DNA of 64,000 bases. It comes from Agrypnia vestita (lineage: Eukaryota > Arthropoda > Insecta > Trichoptera > Phryganeidae). The DNA lies in assembly GCA_016648135.1 (NCBI GenBank), contig JADDOH010010152.1, forward strand, positions 59,160 through 123,159. The letters are read 5' to 3'. The notes below the pieces were generated by a model. The model did not search any database. It saw only the letters and a list, made by a program, of their open reading frames with translations, and was not told the DNA's origin. This document shows positions 1-10,424 of this stretch, in pieces (position 1 is the first letter of the stretch; each line of letters starts with the position of its first letter). Both the position numbers and the translations under genes were made by a program.

Positions 1-59
1 TTCTTAACTTAAAGCTTTCATTTTTTTGTATGTTGTTATATTGTTGGAATATTTTAATG

Positions 60-216
60 CATAACCTGTTAATTCTATGGGAATTTGTAAGATGGTCTCT
101 GTACTTCTTTAATATTCATGTGTAACCTGATTTTTATTTGTACTGTTGGTTTCCCATAAACAAATGAATAAAGACCCTCCAGGGAATAAGAGCCGATTTA
201 GATAATGATGATGATA
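60..216 (+). repeat. possible non-LTR retrotransposon 3' tail
   Basis: A low-coding stretch contains an AATAAA-type signal near 167 and ends in a short GAT-repeat tract (about 204-214). That pattern resembles the simple-repeat tails of several insect LINE clades. No reverse transcriptase coding is visible upstream inside the window, so only the tail would be present. Confidence 0.22.
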
Positions 217-1914
217 TTGTTCGAATTACGAAACTATGAATTTAAAAAATACGCAAATATTCTACTAAATAAATACAGAAGCAAATATTTGGATCATAAC
301 TGGTGCCATCCCTGTTTGGAAGACATCATTGGAATATTAATCATTTGGCTCAATCAATTTTTCAATTAATAAACAAGACGGGAGAGAAATCCCTTTGACG
401 CATACCATTGAATGCGAGATCCAGTGATGAGCAACATTTTACATTACAGTACATATACTTGTATATAGCATTATATTTTTCCAATTTTTGTTTGTTTAAA
501 TTTCCGTTAACGAAGTGATTTTATCTTCATTGCACAGGTGAAACTCAATAACCGCAGAACAGTTTTAATCGTTTTTTTTATTTGTTTAAGAAAATTATAC
601 ATTTAATAAGGTTTTTTAATAATATATTAGTAGAATGAATAGACTATAACCGTGAAGATATTTGAACAAGATTTTTTGCAAGGTTTTAATCATTTTATTT
701 GAATTATTTCAAAGCGAATGCAAATACGATATGCTATTTAACTACGAGTGAAAACCTATAACTGGCTTTTGTATTTACTATTCTATGTATTTACTTAATT
801 AGCTGTTGGTTTTCTGAAAAAATAAATAAAAAATAATAATATTCTATTACCTAGGCCTTCAATTTAGCATTAGTTAATTTGTTTACATTTAATAAATAGT
901 CAATAAATATCGCGTAACATTCGCACAAAAACGGTGTTTAATTTTAGATGTTGTTTTCGAACCCTGGTAATGATGCTTTTAGAATTACTTAAGTATTGTA
1001 TTAATTTATAATGTCGAAATGACCTACTCAAATATAATTGGAATAATCTGGGTATTTGTAGAAATAATGTTATCGATGTTACATACAAAGCCGTTTGAGA
1101 CTTAATAGTTTGTAAAATAATATAAAATTAGGTATAACACGTTAAAAATGACGTACTTTTGTTATGCATATTTCGGCCATTAGTTAAAAGTGCGAGAATT
1201 GCGCTGTCTAGAATAGCGAAGCGTGATAACGTTAGTGATGGACATTATTAAATACAGAATTATGTTTTTTTTTGCTTCTTACACCTCATTATTATTTGAA
1301 ACATCTGAAAGCCTTATTGACGGACATTGTTTTATGTAGATTTATATATTTTAATTAATGATTAATTAATATCAATGACTTAAGAGGTATAGTATTGGAC
1401 GGAAGCAATTATTAGTTTTAATTCCATTATACTAAAATATTTTAAAAAATTAAATCAAAGTATTTCATTAAAACAGCATAATGTCAATGTCTTCATTTTC
1501 TTTGATAAAAATTATGATATCACACATTTTGAAATCGGAATGAGATCAGCTATTAGATAGGAAGTTAGGGACGGACATTCTAAATTATTATTATTTGGGA
1601 TAATGTTGAAATTGGTATATGATACTAAGCCAAACTGTTTTTTTAAAATATTTATCATTGGCTCAGGAGTATAAGTAGACAAGTTCGAGAAGTAAAAAGG
1701 TATTGATTCACTCAAGTCTAAAGCGATATATCATTCTGGCGACAGCAAGACAACTACCTTATAAATTTATATACATACCCACTACGCCCAGCTGAAAAAA
1801 ACTTTATTCTCTTGGTGATTCGAAATCTACTTTCGTTTTTACTTTGGTGCGTTTAGACTTTTTTCTGAGTGCCTATATTGTAAATATAAACATACACACA
1901 CATACTAACTTATA
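217..1914. other. unassigned AT-rich intergenic DNA
   Basis: No convincing coding region, RNA gene or repeat family was recognised. The short ORFs here are frequent-stop background in AT-rich DNA and show no familiar motif. Confidence 0.5.
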
Positions 1915-2295
1915 CTGTGTCTCATAATTAGTTGCAAAATGAGTCAAAAATGTTCAAGCAACCATGACCTAATATCAATAGTAATGGAGATATGCAATAT
2001 CAAACCTGGCATTTTTTCTTCAATATTTCTAATTATTTTTGAAAAAAGTTGAAATATCATTACAGTAACTTTAAGCGATTGTGAATAATTCATTCGCCTT
2101 AATACAACTCAAATAGAATGATAAAAACTTTTCGAAAAATAATATTTACCATTTTTGAAAGTTTTTTATCATTTTATTTTGTATTAAGCGAATGAATTTT
2201 TCATCATCGATATAAGTTTCTGTAATGATAGTTAAAATTTTTGCAAAACAATAAGTCAGAAATATCGAAAAAAGGTTACATTAGAATATTTGGTC
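1915..2295. repeat. diverged copy of the 63-kb palindromic MITE
   Basis: The left part (about 1924-2010) matches, with mismatches, the revcomp of the right end of the foldback element at 63,065-63,588, including GTTCAAGCAACCATGACC. The block at 2215-2285 contains TAATGATAGT and AATAAGTCAGAAATAT, which recur at 63,410-63,455. The terminal inverted repeat on the right side is missing, so this copy is decayed or truncated. Confidence 0.55.
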
Positions 2296-2360
2296 AGTAG
2301 AAACACACTTTTTCATACATATGTAGGTACTGTTTATTATTATTACTTACTGTGTATATA

Positions 2361-2590
2361 TCACTCAAAAGAGTCCCCGTGGTAATTAATGGTCACACTT
2401 CTCCTAGCGGTGCCGTCATTGCTGAAAATTCTTCAGGAGCTCCACTATTGGAATGGTGTTCGACTGGGCTGTCGCGTTCCGCATAATGTCTTCTCTTGTT
2501 TTAAATCTGGACTTTTTGGCAGCTTTTTTTATTTGAGGAATAGCCAAAAATCACACGGAGCCATGTTGATAGAGTGGGAAGTACAGATTA
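2361..2590 (-). pseudogene. mariner-family transposase C-terminal relic
   Basis: Read on the minus strand, the sequence gives MAPCDFWLFLK, then after a frameshift KTREDIMRNATAQ and a run ending near ELLKNFQQ. A further frame reads YHGDSFE before a stop. This is the usual order of a mariner transposase C-terminus: the block around the third catalytic Asp (here in APCDFW), the RF-K-ED-I region, and the terminal GDYFE-like motif. At least two frameshifts and several stops make it non-functional. The N-terminal two thirds and the terminal inverted repeats were not found next to it. It differs in sequence from the mariner at 32.2 kb, whose equivalent motif is FAPTDYYFF, so it is a different mariner lineage. 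Confidence 0.7.
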
Positions 2591-3032
2591 CTTACAATTT
2601 TTTGACCATAACATCTTTGAGTAAATTAAAAGCTCTCTTTGGGACTTACAAATATATATCTTGAATGAATTAAGCTTCTTTGGCCCCACCTTCTCTTTCC
2701 CGCTGAAACTAGTCAAGTAATCGGTGACCTTGGTTTGGATAAGTTAAAATGCCGTTGTTAAAATTCGGAGACCCCGAAAGTCTATTTCGTTTAACATTGA
2801 GGAAATAGTGATAAATTACACACAGTCCACTGGTACTCTGGAGTTGATCGAGAAACCCAAGAGAAGGCAGAATATAGTATGTCTTTGTGTCTTTTTTCTA
2901 TGTTTCTGGCCTGAACATACGAATGAACCAGATCCCTGGCACAGTATACACAGAACAGTAGTTTATCTCCGGCCTGTCGGCGAGTTATTAGCCTACTCTT
3001 GCATTGACGCTAGGGTTGTCACTTTATTTTTA

Positions 3033-3060
3033 CTCCCTTTACTTTAACTCGTAGCGTCTG
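3033..3060 (-). repeat. fragment of CTCCCTTT-ended MITE
   Basis: The TA-CTCCCTTT start followed by TTAACTCGTAGCGTCTG is the same end sequence seen at 34,477 and, inverted, at 41,501 and 52,526. Only about 28 bp are recognisable here. Confidence 0.6.
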
Positions 3061-3249
3061 AGATAATTTAATTATTACCATTACTTAATTTTAATTGGCA
3101 ATAAGATTTATTCACAAATGTTATATAAATAATAAATATTCTTGAACATTATACTACTGGAAGAGCACTGTCTGCTATAATACAGTAAATTACTAGTGTA
3201 GCAGGCAGGGCATCAAATCAATTTAGTGTTTACTTGCTGCCAAGACACT

Positions 3250-3351
3250 CAACAACAATGAAAAAAGCTTCATTAAATTTTGTAAACACTGTAAACATTT
3301 GTAACATTGAACATTGAATAAACATTTGAATTTGAATTTGAATTTGAATTG
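3250..3351 (+). repeat. retrotransposon 3' tail with TTGAAT repeats
   Basis: The sequence runs AACATTGAATAAAC and then three to four repeats of TTGAAT. Tails of this kind close several insect jockey-like LINEs and resemble the TTGAA tail of the RT element that ends at about 5,310. No coding part is attached, consistent with 5' truncation. Confidence 0.45.
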
Positions 3352-3554
3352 AGATACCGACGCATAAGGTAGACACGAAACCCAAAAATTTCTGCAATTA
3401 GTATACCTAGTTTCTACACTTAAATTGCAAGAACGCTGATTAACATCAACGTAGACTTTTAAAAACTCACAGTCTTTGTGATAATCAACACATCTTTTTA
3501 GTAAAGCACCACAAACATAAAAAAATATTTTTTTTTCAGGAAACGCATTTTTTT

Positions 3555-3685
3555 TCTAAAGCGCCGGCTGCGAGCGCGAATGGCACCGAAGGCACGGCTC
3601 TTACTGCCGCCGCCTTGTGCCCCCATATTCTTTGTCAATGTGTGCATACGTAAACGGCGCCGAGCACGCACGCACACATTCTAAT
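3555..3685. other. GC-rich island
   Basis: About 130 bp of high GC with many CpG steps stands in otherwise AT-rich DNA. It has no convincing ORF or repeat match in the window. It may be a promoter-like or conserved regulatory island, or an old element fragment. Confidence 0.3.
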
Positions 3686-4000
3686 GGGTAGCGGCCAGTT
3701 TGTATGAAGACATATTACTATTCTTAGTGTTCTGTGTCCCTGGTATTCTCCGATACACGTATGGTATGAAAAAATGGACAAAAAGAATAAAGAAAAGGTT
3801 GGAATTCTTCGAGATATAATGCTGGAGGCAGATACTGCATTTTCCGTGGACCAAACATATGTTTCTGCCCTTCAAGAGGCAATGATTAACAAAGCCTTTC
3901 AAAACCTTACCAAACAATATGCAAGATAAGGATTTCCTTCGGTTTCTGGAGAAGCTGGCTACATTGAGGGAATGCAAGTGGTTCTAGGAATTTCCTAAAT

Positions 4001-4048
4001 AATAGATAGACCAAATAAAGGAGTTTACCTTTAATTGGTCTATCTATT
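4001..4048. repeat. short inverted repeat upstream of the RT relic
   Basis: AATAGATAGACCAA at 4001-4014 is complementary to TTGGTCTATCTATT at 4035-4048, giving a 14-bp perfect stem with a 20-base loop. It lies just before the 5' edge of the jockey-like fragment. Confidence 0.75.
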
Positions 4049-4071
4049 TTATAAGAAAACAGGGTTTACCT

Positions 4072-4103
4072 CTTTTACAGATCAACGCTTTTACAGATCA
4101 ACG
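4072..4103. repeat. perfect tandem duplication of 16 bp
   Basis: CTTTTACAGATCAACG occurs twice head to tail (4072-4087 and 4088-4103), exactly where the recognisable reverse transcriptase reading frame begins. It may mark replication slippage or an insertion junction. Confidence 0.9.
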
Positions 4104-5310
4104 TCGCCAAAGCCTTTGATACAGTCAACCATGATGTCTTATTGAAAAGGTTGTATGAGATTGGTTTCTCGGATGGTATGCTAAAATTAATGTCGAGCTA
4201 CCTCCAAAATAGGAACCAATACGTCTCCTACGGCCTATTCGCGTTAGAGTGCTTCTTTACCTTCTCGGGTGTCCCACAAGGATCTAACCTGGGTCCATTG
4301 TTGTTTTCGATTTTTATTAATAATATAAAAAATGTAATCTTAAACTCGCGCTTTCTGTTATTTGCGGATGACTTAAAGCTTTTCTTAAAGGTATCAACTT
4401 TGGACGATTTTCGTCTTCTCCAAGCAGATATATAAATTATGTGAATGGGGAAGACGAAATAAACTTTTGTTTAATGTTTCCAAGTGTTCGGTTACATCCT
4501 TCACTAGGGCCCAAAAAACTCTATTTTTTCGCTACAAAATGAACGATCAAAATCTGACAAGAACATCAAATGTTAAAGATCTAGGTGTTAGATTTGTAAG
4601 CAACCTAACATTTCACGATCACATAGAGACGATCAGTGGTAATGCTTTGAGAATGTTAGGATTTGTTCTGCGTACTGCCAGGGTTTTCGAGAATACCCGC
4701 GTAGAACTCTTTACAACTCCTTGGTGCGGAGTAGACTCGAGAGTGGCTCGATGATCTGGGGGCCACATGAGGGCAAGTACTCTCTTATGGTGGAGAAAGT
4801 CCAAAAAAAGTTTCTGAGATATCTCTACATGAGAGAGTACGGGCATTATCCTTGGCTTTACCCAACCGAGTTTCTCCAGGGTATGCTTGGCTACAATAGT
4901 TTAGAGACTAGAAGGAATGTGTATTTGATTACACATTTTTATCGATTGTTGCGCGGTATGATCGATAATCCTGAAATTATGCAGAGCATTGGTTTGTATG
5001 TTCCTGATAATTACACTAGACATCGTCAGCATAGATTGTTTCACATTTCAATATACGGGACCAACCTGCCGACGGTTATGCCTGTTGGAAGAGCTACAGC
5101 TATGCTGAACAAAATTGCTTTGGGTATTGATATATTCCATGTGTCTGAGGGGGTTTTCCGAAGCGGGATTCTCCTACACCTTTGACCAGATTTTGTTATT
5201 TTTAATTTATTAAATATTTTCATTTTTGATATATACTTCCTAATATGTATGCCTTAAACAGTTTGTTTGTCATGTACATATTATCGTGAAATAAATTGAA
5301 TTGAATTGAA
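4102..5310 (+). pseudogene. jockey-like non-LTR reverse transcriptase relic
   Basis: Three overlapping frames together give the second half of a LINE reverse transcriptase. Visible in order are AKAFDTVNHDVLL (motif A with the first catalytic Asp, about 4110-4145), GVPQGSNLGPLLF (motif B, about 4270-4305), FADDLKLF (the catalytic Asp pair, about 4363-4386), the KCSVTSF and VKDLGVRF palm end, and a thumb and C-terminal region that stops at 5183-5185. Frame shifts occur near 4435 and 4725. Intact jockey-clade ORF2 proteins are much longer (endonuclease plus RT), so the 5' half is missing, as expected for target-primed reverse transcription. The sequence ends in TTGAATTGAATTGAA near 5,300, a simple-repeat tail. 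A second copy of the C-terminal part lies at 14,943-15,395 on the other strand. Confidence 0.88.
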
Positions 5311-5995
5311 AAAGACCGGGAGGAATGGTGACGTTTTGTCCACCAATTTCCAAGAGACTAAGATGCTGATCACTGAGCGCACGATGAAGTTAAACATATT
5401 TTTTATTTTAAAAACATTTTTTTACATCCCCTAAATTTTATTAAAACTGTAAAATTACCCCTATTGATAATTTTACGGTTTCACAGAATATTAATCAACA
5501 CACTCAATTAGCCTTGTATTTTATATACTTGTATTCCATTTTACGAATAATTTTATCAGAGAATTTTACTGATTTACAATGTCTTTCAACATTAAAATTT
5601 TATCGCCGAAAGAAAGGTTAGCCTTCGTTCCATAAATCACCATAAAAGCCTTTTACTGCCCGTAATTTGTGATTGCAGCTTTTAAAGTAAAACAAATGAA
5701 TTTTTGGGGTACGACTGGAATTGCGGAAATTGAAGGTGATTCCGATTTGCTTCGAGAGTGTTCGAGAAAGAATTAAAAGTGTAAATGAAACCTATGATAT
5801 TTATTACGCCCTTCTTTAAGGGTGTGGCGGTAGAGATCCGCGGCGTTTCTAGCCGTACGCGTCGAGCTGGCATTCACCAATCAGAGGCTCGATGCCTAAA
5901 TGAACTGTGGACTAAATCGGTATACTATGGGTCATGACATGGGAATTAATCATTTTAGACCTTAGGTGGCTATTTCGTAGTCCATTCAAATATTT
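5311..5995. other. unassigned intergenic DNA
   Basis: Nothing beyond a faint similarity to the foldback element that follows was recognised. Confidence 0.4.
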
Positions 5996-5999
5996 GAAA

Positions 6000-6195
6000 G
6001 AAGATTTATACAAATTTAAAAAATTTGATAATGTGTGGACGTTCTTAGGGTGGAATTGATGAATGTGTAATGTCAGCAATATTGCAATGACCACTTAAGT
6101 CAGCCAATACAGGTCACAATCCCTGTGGCTACTCTATAAAGACTTTAATTCAGGTTTTCACATAAATAGCTTCGTCTCTGTGAGACTTATATAAT
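6000..6195 (+). repeat. MITE-A copy (CACTTAAGTCAGCC family)
   Basis: The block carries, in order, TTTGATAATGTGTGGACGTT, CACTTAAGTCAGCCAATAC and, at its end, CTTCGTCTCTGTGAGACTTA. The same order recurs at 8,822, 23,466 (inverted), 33,812 (both arms) and 61,660. No coding capacity is present. Confidence 0.75.
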
Positions 6196-6204
6196 TTATG
6201 TTAA

Positions 6205-6590
6205 TTAAAATTTATGTGACTTAAAGTGGACCATGCGGATAGCAGGGAAGGCTGCCGAGAGAATTATCTCGCGTTGGAGATGCTGAGAAAGGTGAAGATT
6301 ATTAATTCAGAAATGTTTTTTCCTCTCGATATTGGCGCGATCTCCGCAGCCTCCAACGCAGCCGATCTGTTACGAAGTGTATAAATCGTGGTCTTAATTC
6401 GTATACCGATAAGTAACCGGAGCCTTCATTCGGAGCTGAAGAAGAAATATGTTCTCCGGGGGAGGTTTCGGGGCTGGTTGATGCGTCGGATTTTTCATCC
6501 CCTAAATGGGGAAAGATTTTTAGGTTGTTTTAATGCTTCTCACTGCGGCGACCGGCTTTTCAAATCAGACTAAGAAAATCTGTCTTTTTT
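6205..6590. other. moderate-GC island, candidate regulatory DNA
   Basis: The segment is richer in GC than its surroundings and is not repeated elsewhere in the window. It includes ATTATTAATTC (homeodomain-type core). The 61-codon ORF at 6388 has no recognisable motif. Conservation with related genomes would decide whether it is functional. Confidence 0.25.
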
Positions 6591-6596
6591 TACATA

Positions 6597-6770
6597 TAAA
6601 TAGAGATGTGAACGCGGAATACGTGTCGCGTCAATATTCTTACTATTTTCTAAATAAGCTGAACGCTTGCGCTATTAAATAGGACTAACTTTCTGGGGTC
6701 CTGGAATGGGGCTCGGACCACCGACCACAAGATCACAAGGCGAGCGTCATGACCACTACATCAGCAAGCT
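6597..6770 (-). repeat. SINE-1 copy (tRNA-derived)
   Basis: This is the inverted homologue of the SINE at 47,742. Shared words on the plus strand include TCAATATTCTTACTATTTTC, CTGGAATGGGGCTCGGACCA and GGCGAGCGTCATGACCA. The B box is altered (GGTCCGAGCC on the minus strand), so transcription by Pol III is unlikely. Confidence 0.75.
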
Positions 6771-6804
6771 ACTCTGTAACAAATAATACTTTATAATGTT
6801 TTAT

Positions 6805-6975
6805 AATAACACTAGCTGTAAAAATGACAGTACTTTTATATGTCGGTTCCTATTATTTATTCGTGAAAAAAATAGAAAAAAAACGAAAAAAAAAGATCTT
6901 ATACTTTACGGCCGAAAGTTATGGGCAGACATACAGATACACAGACAATGAAATTACTATTATTGGGATGGGTTT
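6805..6975 (+). repeat. dispersed repeat F, likely LINE/SINE 3' region
   Basis: ACTAGCTGTAAAAATGACAG and the later CAGACATACAGATACACAGA followed by CAATGAAATTA parallel the block at 62,347-62,790, which has ACTAGCTG, ACGGTACTTTTACATG and CAGACAACGAAATTATTA. Such tails, with repeated CAGA just before ACGAAATTATTA, are common at the 3' end of insect RTE-like elements and their SINE partners. Confidence 0.45.
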
Positions 6976-7089
6976 CATGATTAACTACTGCTTGAGGAGG
7001 CCAAGTTTGTCAATGAATCGTAGCCATGTGATAATTAGTAATGATACCATTTTATAATATTATTTATATTTTAAACTAATTAACTAACT

Positions 7090-7850
7090 AAACATCGCAC
7101 CGTTTCCCTGCAGAGATAAGCAGAGAGGATAGAATGCCAAATTCTTCTATCTTGACACACCACTTTTGCTTCGGCTACATTCATACATCTTCTCACTACG
7201 CTCTACGGTTATTGAGACATTTAACAGGGCCATCCTCCAATACTTGTAATATTTGATCTTGCCAGGTCTTTCGCGGACGCCCCCTATTTCTGTTGCCTTC
7301 AAGCCTCATATATTTTCTTAAACATCCTTTCCTCACTCCTACGTTCTACATGACCAAACCATCTCACCACTCCTTTTAATATGCTATCTACCACACTACA
7401 GCCAGCATTACATTCACTTATAATTTGTTCATTCCTCACTCTATCGACCAAAGATTTTTCACACAAGCATCTTAGTGACCGCATTTCCACCGCAGTCACT
7501 CTATTTTCATTCCTTTTGGCAACTCCAGGCTTCACTTCCATACATAAGAGCTGGCAGTCTTGCTTCCTTTCACAGATTCTAATCGGCCATAATTGCAACT
7601 AGAGCACCATTTATTTTATTACCCGCAGTCACTCTCCTTTCGATATCGTTCTCAGCCTTGCTATCTCTACAAAACATACTTCCCAAATACACAAACTTGT
7701 ACACTTGTTCTAAGCATTCGATATTTACAATTACATCACACTTAGTCACTCTTTCGTCTCTATCGAATAACATCACTTTCTATTTGCTGACATTTAATTT
7801 TTCATTTTTCAGGTTATTAATTCTTGATGAAATACATAATAATGAATAAA
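7090..7850 (-). pseudogene. non-LTR reverse transcriptase C-terminal relic (FGHVER type)
   Basis: Minus-strand frames give VYLGSMFCRDSKAENDIERR and NKINGALVAIM (7579-7776), then TAVEMRSLRCLCEKSLVDR, VVRWFGHVERRSEERM (7299-7598), and after another frame change GRPRKTWQDQI (about 7260) and finally VCQDRRIWHSILSAYLCRE near 7,100. This is the classical C-terminal half of a LINE polyprotein: RT palm end, thumb, then the GRPRKTW region. Stops and frameshifts separate the pieces. Further pieces of the same family are at 15,400-15,720 (minus) and 18,600-18,975 (plus). Confidence 0.82.
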
Positions 7851-7892
7851 TTAAAGCACTTTTTAACTTTTTACACAATTTATTGTTTTTTA

Positions 7893-7934
7893 ACCATACC
7901 GGTTTTAGTCTATCATGGCCATCATCAGACTGGT
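7893..7934 (-). ncRNA. degenerate hammerhead-like motif
   Basis: The minus strand reads CTGATGA, a decayed helix-II segment, then AAAACCGGTA. It keeps the palindrome ACCGGT and the following A, but the GAAA has become AAAA and helix II is poor. An inactive relative of the better copies at 8.2 and 21.1 kb. Confidence 0.35.
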
Positions 7935-8204
7935 CTATTATTCTCTTAAGGGGTTACACCATCGTGATAGCACTTTATCAGTATATCGGAGATGCGCGCT
8001 GTATAACCTAGCAAGAAACGAAGAGGCTGTCAAGTGACAAAGGAGTGGAGAGATTGAGTGCTTGGTGTAGACCAATCCTAGGATCTTGACCCAAAAAAGC
8101 ACTTATTTAAGTGCATATTAAACTTTTATATTACTGGATAGTTAAAAAAACTGTTATAATTAAACTAATTTACTTTGCTTATCACCACTAAAATTCATTT
8201 GGTA

Positions 8205-8245
8205 AAACCAACCAGTTTCGGAAACGACGTTCCTTCGTCAGGGTA
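8205..8245 (-). ncRNA. hammerhead-like ribozyme motif, left arm
   Basis: Minus strand: CTGACGA (8235-8241), one extra A, GGAACGTCGTTTCC hairpin, GAAA, ACTGGT then T and GGTTTT. Helix III is imperfect (ACTGGT instead of ACCGGT). Confidence 0.5.
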
Positions 8246-8269
8246 TGTTTAATATTACTAGTAATAAAT

Positions 8270-8311
8270 AAACCCTGACGAAGGAACGTCGTTTCCGAAA
8301 CCGGTTGGTTT
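8270..8311 (+). ncRNA. hammerhead-like ribozyme motif, right arm
   Basis: Helix I can form between AAACC (8270-8274) and GGTTT (8307-8311). The core CTGACGA is at 8275-8281, with A8282 extra. Helix II is GGAAC (8283-8287) with GTTTCC (8291-8296). GAAA is at 8297-8300. Helix III would be the self-complementary ACCGGT (8300-8305), and the predicted cleavage nucleotide is T8306. The order is that of a type-I hammerhead as reported for Penelope-like elements. The unpaired base between the core and helix II is the main deviation. Confidence 0.6.
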
Positions 8312-8360
8312 TACCAAAGAAATTTTAGTGGTGATAAACAAAGTAAATTAGTTTAATTAT

Positions 8361-8821
8361 ATTCATAATGAATAACCTCACAGTTTTAGCAAAATGCAAC
8401 ATTAAAAAACTGTTGGCTACGGAGTCCCTGCCATGGCTGAAACGCAATATTCTCTATTATTGTTTTTTAAATTTTGTAGAGACTAAAATTTATAAGTATA
8501 GTCCTCCAGTAAAAAGGTATTTCAAGAAAGTCAACACCACTATATAAAATGAAATGGAATCCATGCAATACAAAAATCACTATATTCAGCATATTCTAAA
8601 AAGGAGTTAAAAATTGAAATAATTTCAGGCACATTCTAGTATAATGTTAATCATTCGGAAGAGTGTCATATATATAAAAAAGATATTTCTTTATACACTA
8701 TAATCAAAAATATAAATGTCTCATTACCAACGGCGACATCTGTACTGGTTTATGGGAATAAAAATTTGTGGAGGCAAGGTGGCGGTAATAAAAATATAAC
8801 TCACACATGAAACAAGGTGTG
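8361..8821. other. unassigned intergenic DNA
   Basis: No gene or repeat relationship was recognised. Confidence 0.4.
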
Positions 8822-9020
8822 CAAGTTAAACATATATTATACATCTTCCAAATATTTGATAGAATTGGTGAATGTTACATTGTGTAAAGTGATCACTTAA
8901 GTCAGCCATACGATAGGTTGTAAGCCCGATAAACACCCAAAAATACATTTCTACGAAGCTGTATCTTATATGTAAAAACATATAAGATACAGCTTCGTCT
9001 TTGAGACATCTATAATATGT
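8822..9020 (+). repeat. MITE-A copy
   Basis: The block contains GATAGAATTGGTGAATGTTA, GATCACTTAAGTCAGCCATA and TTGTAAGCCCGATAAACACC, and ends with CTTCGTCTTTGAGACATC. It is the best-preserved single-arm copy and is joined to a perfect hairpin at 8,954-8,997. Confidence 0.8.
8954..8997. repeat. perfect 20-bp hairpin inside MITE-A
   Basis: CGAAGCTGTATCTTATATGT (8954-8973) is followed by four A residues and its exact complement (8978-8997). The other MITE-A copies lack this palindrome, so it appears to be a local duplication by inversion. Confidence 0.92.
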
Positions 9021-9474
9021 ATCTTTAACCAGCATATTGTTAACTCTTTTCTTGAATCCTGAACAGTTTATTGAAAGATTAAATTATTGTAGAATGTCAA
9101 AGAAATCTTTGAAAAAATTAACCCATAAAAACATAGTTTTCATTATAATTAGTAATCTTCGATGATTGCATTCAAAACATTTTTTTATTTTTTTTATCTG
9201 CCTTTGCTTTTATACTCAACAATTGTAGATTTATCAAATAATATTCAGCAATATAAAAGTCAGTATTATAAAGAAATATTTCATTTTAATTGTTCAATAA
9301 ATAAATATGCGTAAACTTTTTACTTTACTACGGCCGCAAATATCACAAGATTATGGATATTTATAGATGTGACATGGCATCAAAGTTGAGATAGGTTTTT
9401 TCAGAATTTTGACACACGAGCTTAAAAAGTTAAATATCACTGAAAGATTTGGCTTCGTGGTACAAATATGGTGG

Positions 9475-9716
9475 TAAAATATATTTTATTTTACTTTGTA
9501 ATACACACACAATATAAGTTATTAAATTACTACTATGGTTTCGAGAGGAGCAGTCCCTCTCATCATCAGGTATAGATAATAACTTAAAGTGATAAGGTAT
9601 AGATAATAATATTATCTATACCTGATGTTGAGAGGGCCTGCTCCTCTCGAAACTATAGTAGTAATTTAATAACTCATATTGTGTGTGTATTACAAAGTAA
9701 AGTAAAACATATTTTA
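9475..9716. repeat. foldback element with hammerhead-like motifs
   Basis: Arms of about 106 bp (9475-9580 and 9610-9716) are inverted copies: ACTTTGTAATACACACACAA is matched by TTGTGTGTGTATTACAAAGT. The plus-strand motif in the right arm has CTGATGT (9622-9628), helix II GAGAGG/CCTCTC, GAAA (9649-9652), the palindrome ACTATAGT (9652-9659), A9660 and GTA that can pair with TAC (9619-9621). The left arm carries the inverse motif with an intact CTGATGA core (9563-9569) but an altered helix III. Confidence 0.78.
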
Positions 9717-10225
9717 AATCACTGTTCTCACTTTTGGAAGGTTGAGAACAAAATTCAGAAAAATAGTGTGGAGTTTATATACAAAACTATAATTACTCCT
9801 CGCATAAACTATTGTGCTACAGTGTTGTATTTAACTAATGAAGGAAACAGAAAGTACAAGTAATGCAAAGCAGGGCAATGGGAATTATGTTTAAAAAAAT
9901 ACAGCAGAATTGAAGACCTGAGAAACACTGAATTGGATAGAAATAAAAAATATATTTTATACTTTTATTTGTATACAAAATTCTTAATAATTAAAATATT
10001 TTCTGAACAAAATTATTATAAATAATAATTTACTAAACGACTAACAAGAAATAGGAATAGAATAAGATTACAATATATATTTATAAACAAAATTGTCTAA
10101 TTTACAGAGGTGTAAAAATATATATTATAATGCCGCAAAATATGAAGAATATAAATAAGCTAAATGAATTTAAAAATAAATGCTACGATTTTTATAAAAA
10201 TAGTAAGTTTAGTAGTTTTTTATAG
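9681..10225 (+). pseudogene. non-LTR reverse transcriptase C-terminus (jockey/CR1-like)
   Basis: The first frame gives YKTIITPRINYCATVLYLTN (thumb-region motif, about 9779-9838). A one-base shift continues VQVMQSRAMGIMFKKI. Further on another frame reads NCLIYRGVKIYIIMPQNMKN and NKLNEFKNKCYDFYKN before the stop at 10,223-10,225. This is the common C-terminal signature of jockey and CR1-type ORF2 (thumb, then the Y-G-K-YN-LP-like segment and a K-rich end). The region between has stops. Its 5' edge abuts the foldback element ending at 9,716, suggesting one inserted beside or into the other. Confidence 0.72.
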
Positions 10226-10424
10226 ATTATATATATAGATTGTAAAAGTATTATTGTATTATACATTAAAATTGAGTGTTATTATAAATATGTATATCTA
10301 TAAAATATAGAACGTAGTAAAAAAAACAGACTGCAAAATGTAAAATATTAGTTTATATACAATGTATAATATTAACTAACTTTAGCAATAAATAATAATT
10401 ATAATTATTAGTTTGGACGACCTC

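Larger units (their letters stand above)
8156..8360. repeat. foldback element, Penelope-like pLTR pair
   Basis: Two arms of about 88 bp (8156-8244 and 8273-8360) are inverted copies of each other, separated by about 28 bp. Each arm carries TTTCGGAAACGACGTTCC or its complement, and the arms include TTAAACTAATTTACTTTG / CAAAGTAAATTAGTTTAAT. Each contains a hammerhead-like motif in opposite orientation. The arrangement resembles the inverted terminal repeats of Penelope-like retroelements whose body was lost. Confidence 0.8.

Noticed and set aside
4619..4846. Minus-strand ORF opposite the RT relic
   Set aside because: It is the shadow of the plus-strand jockey-like frame.
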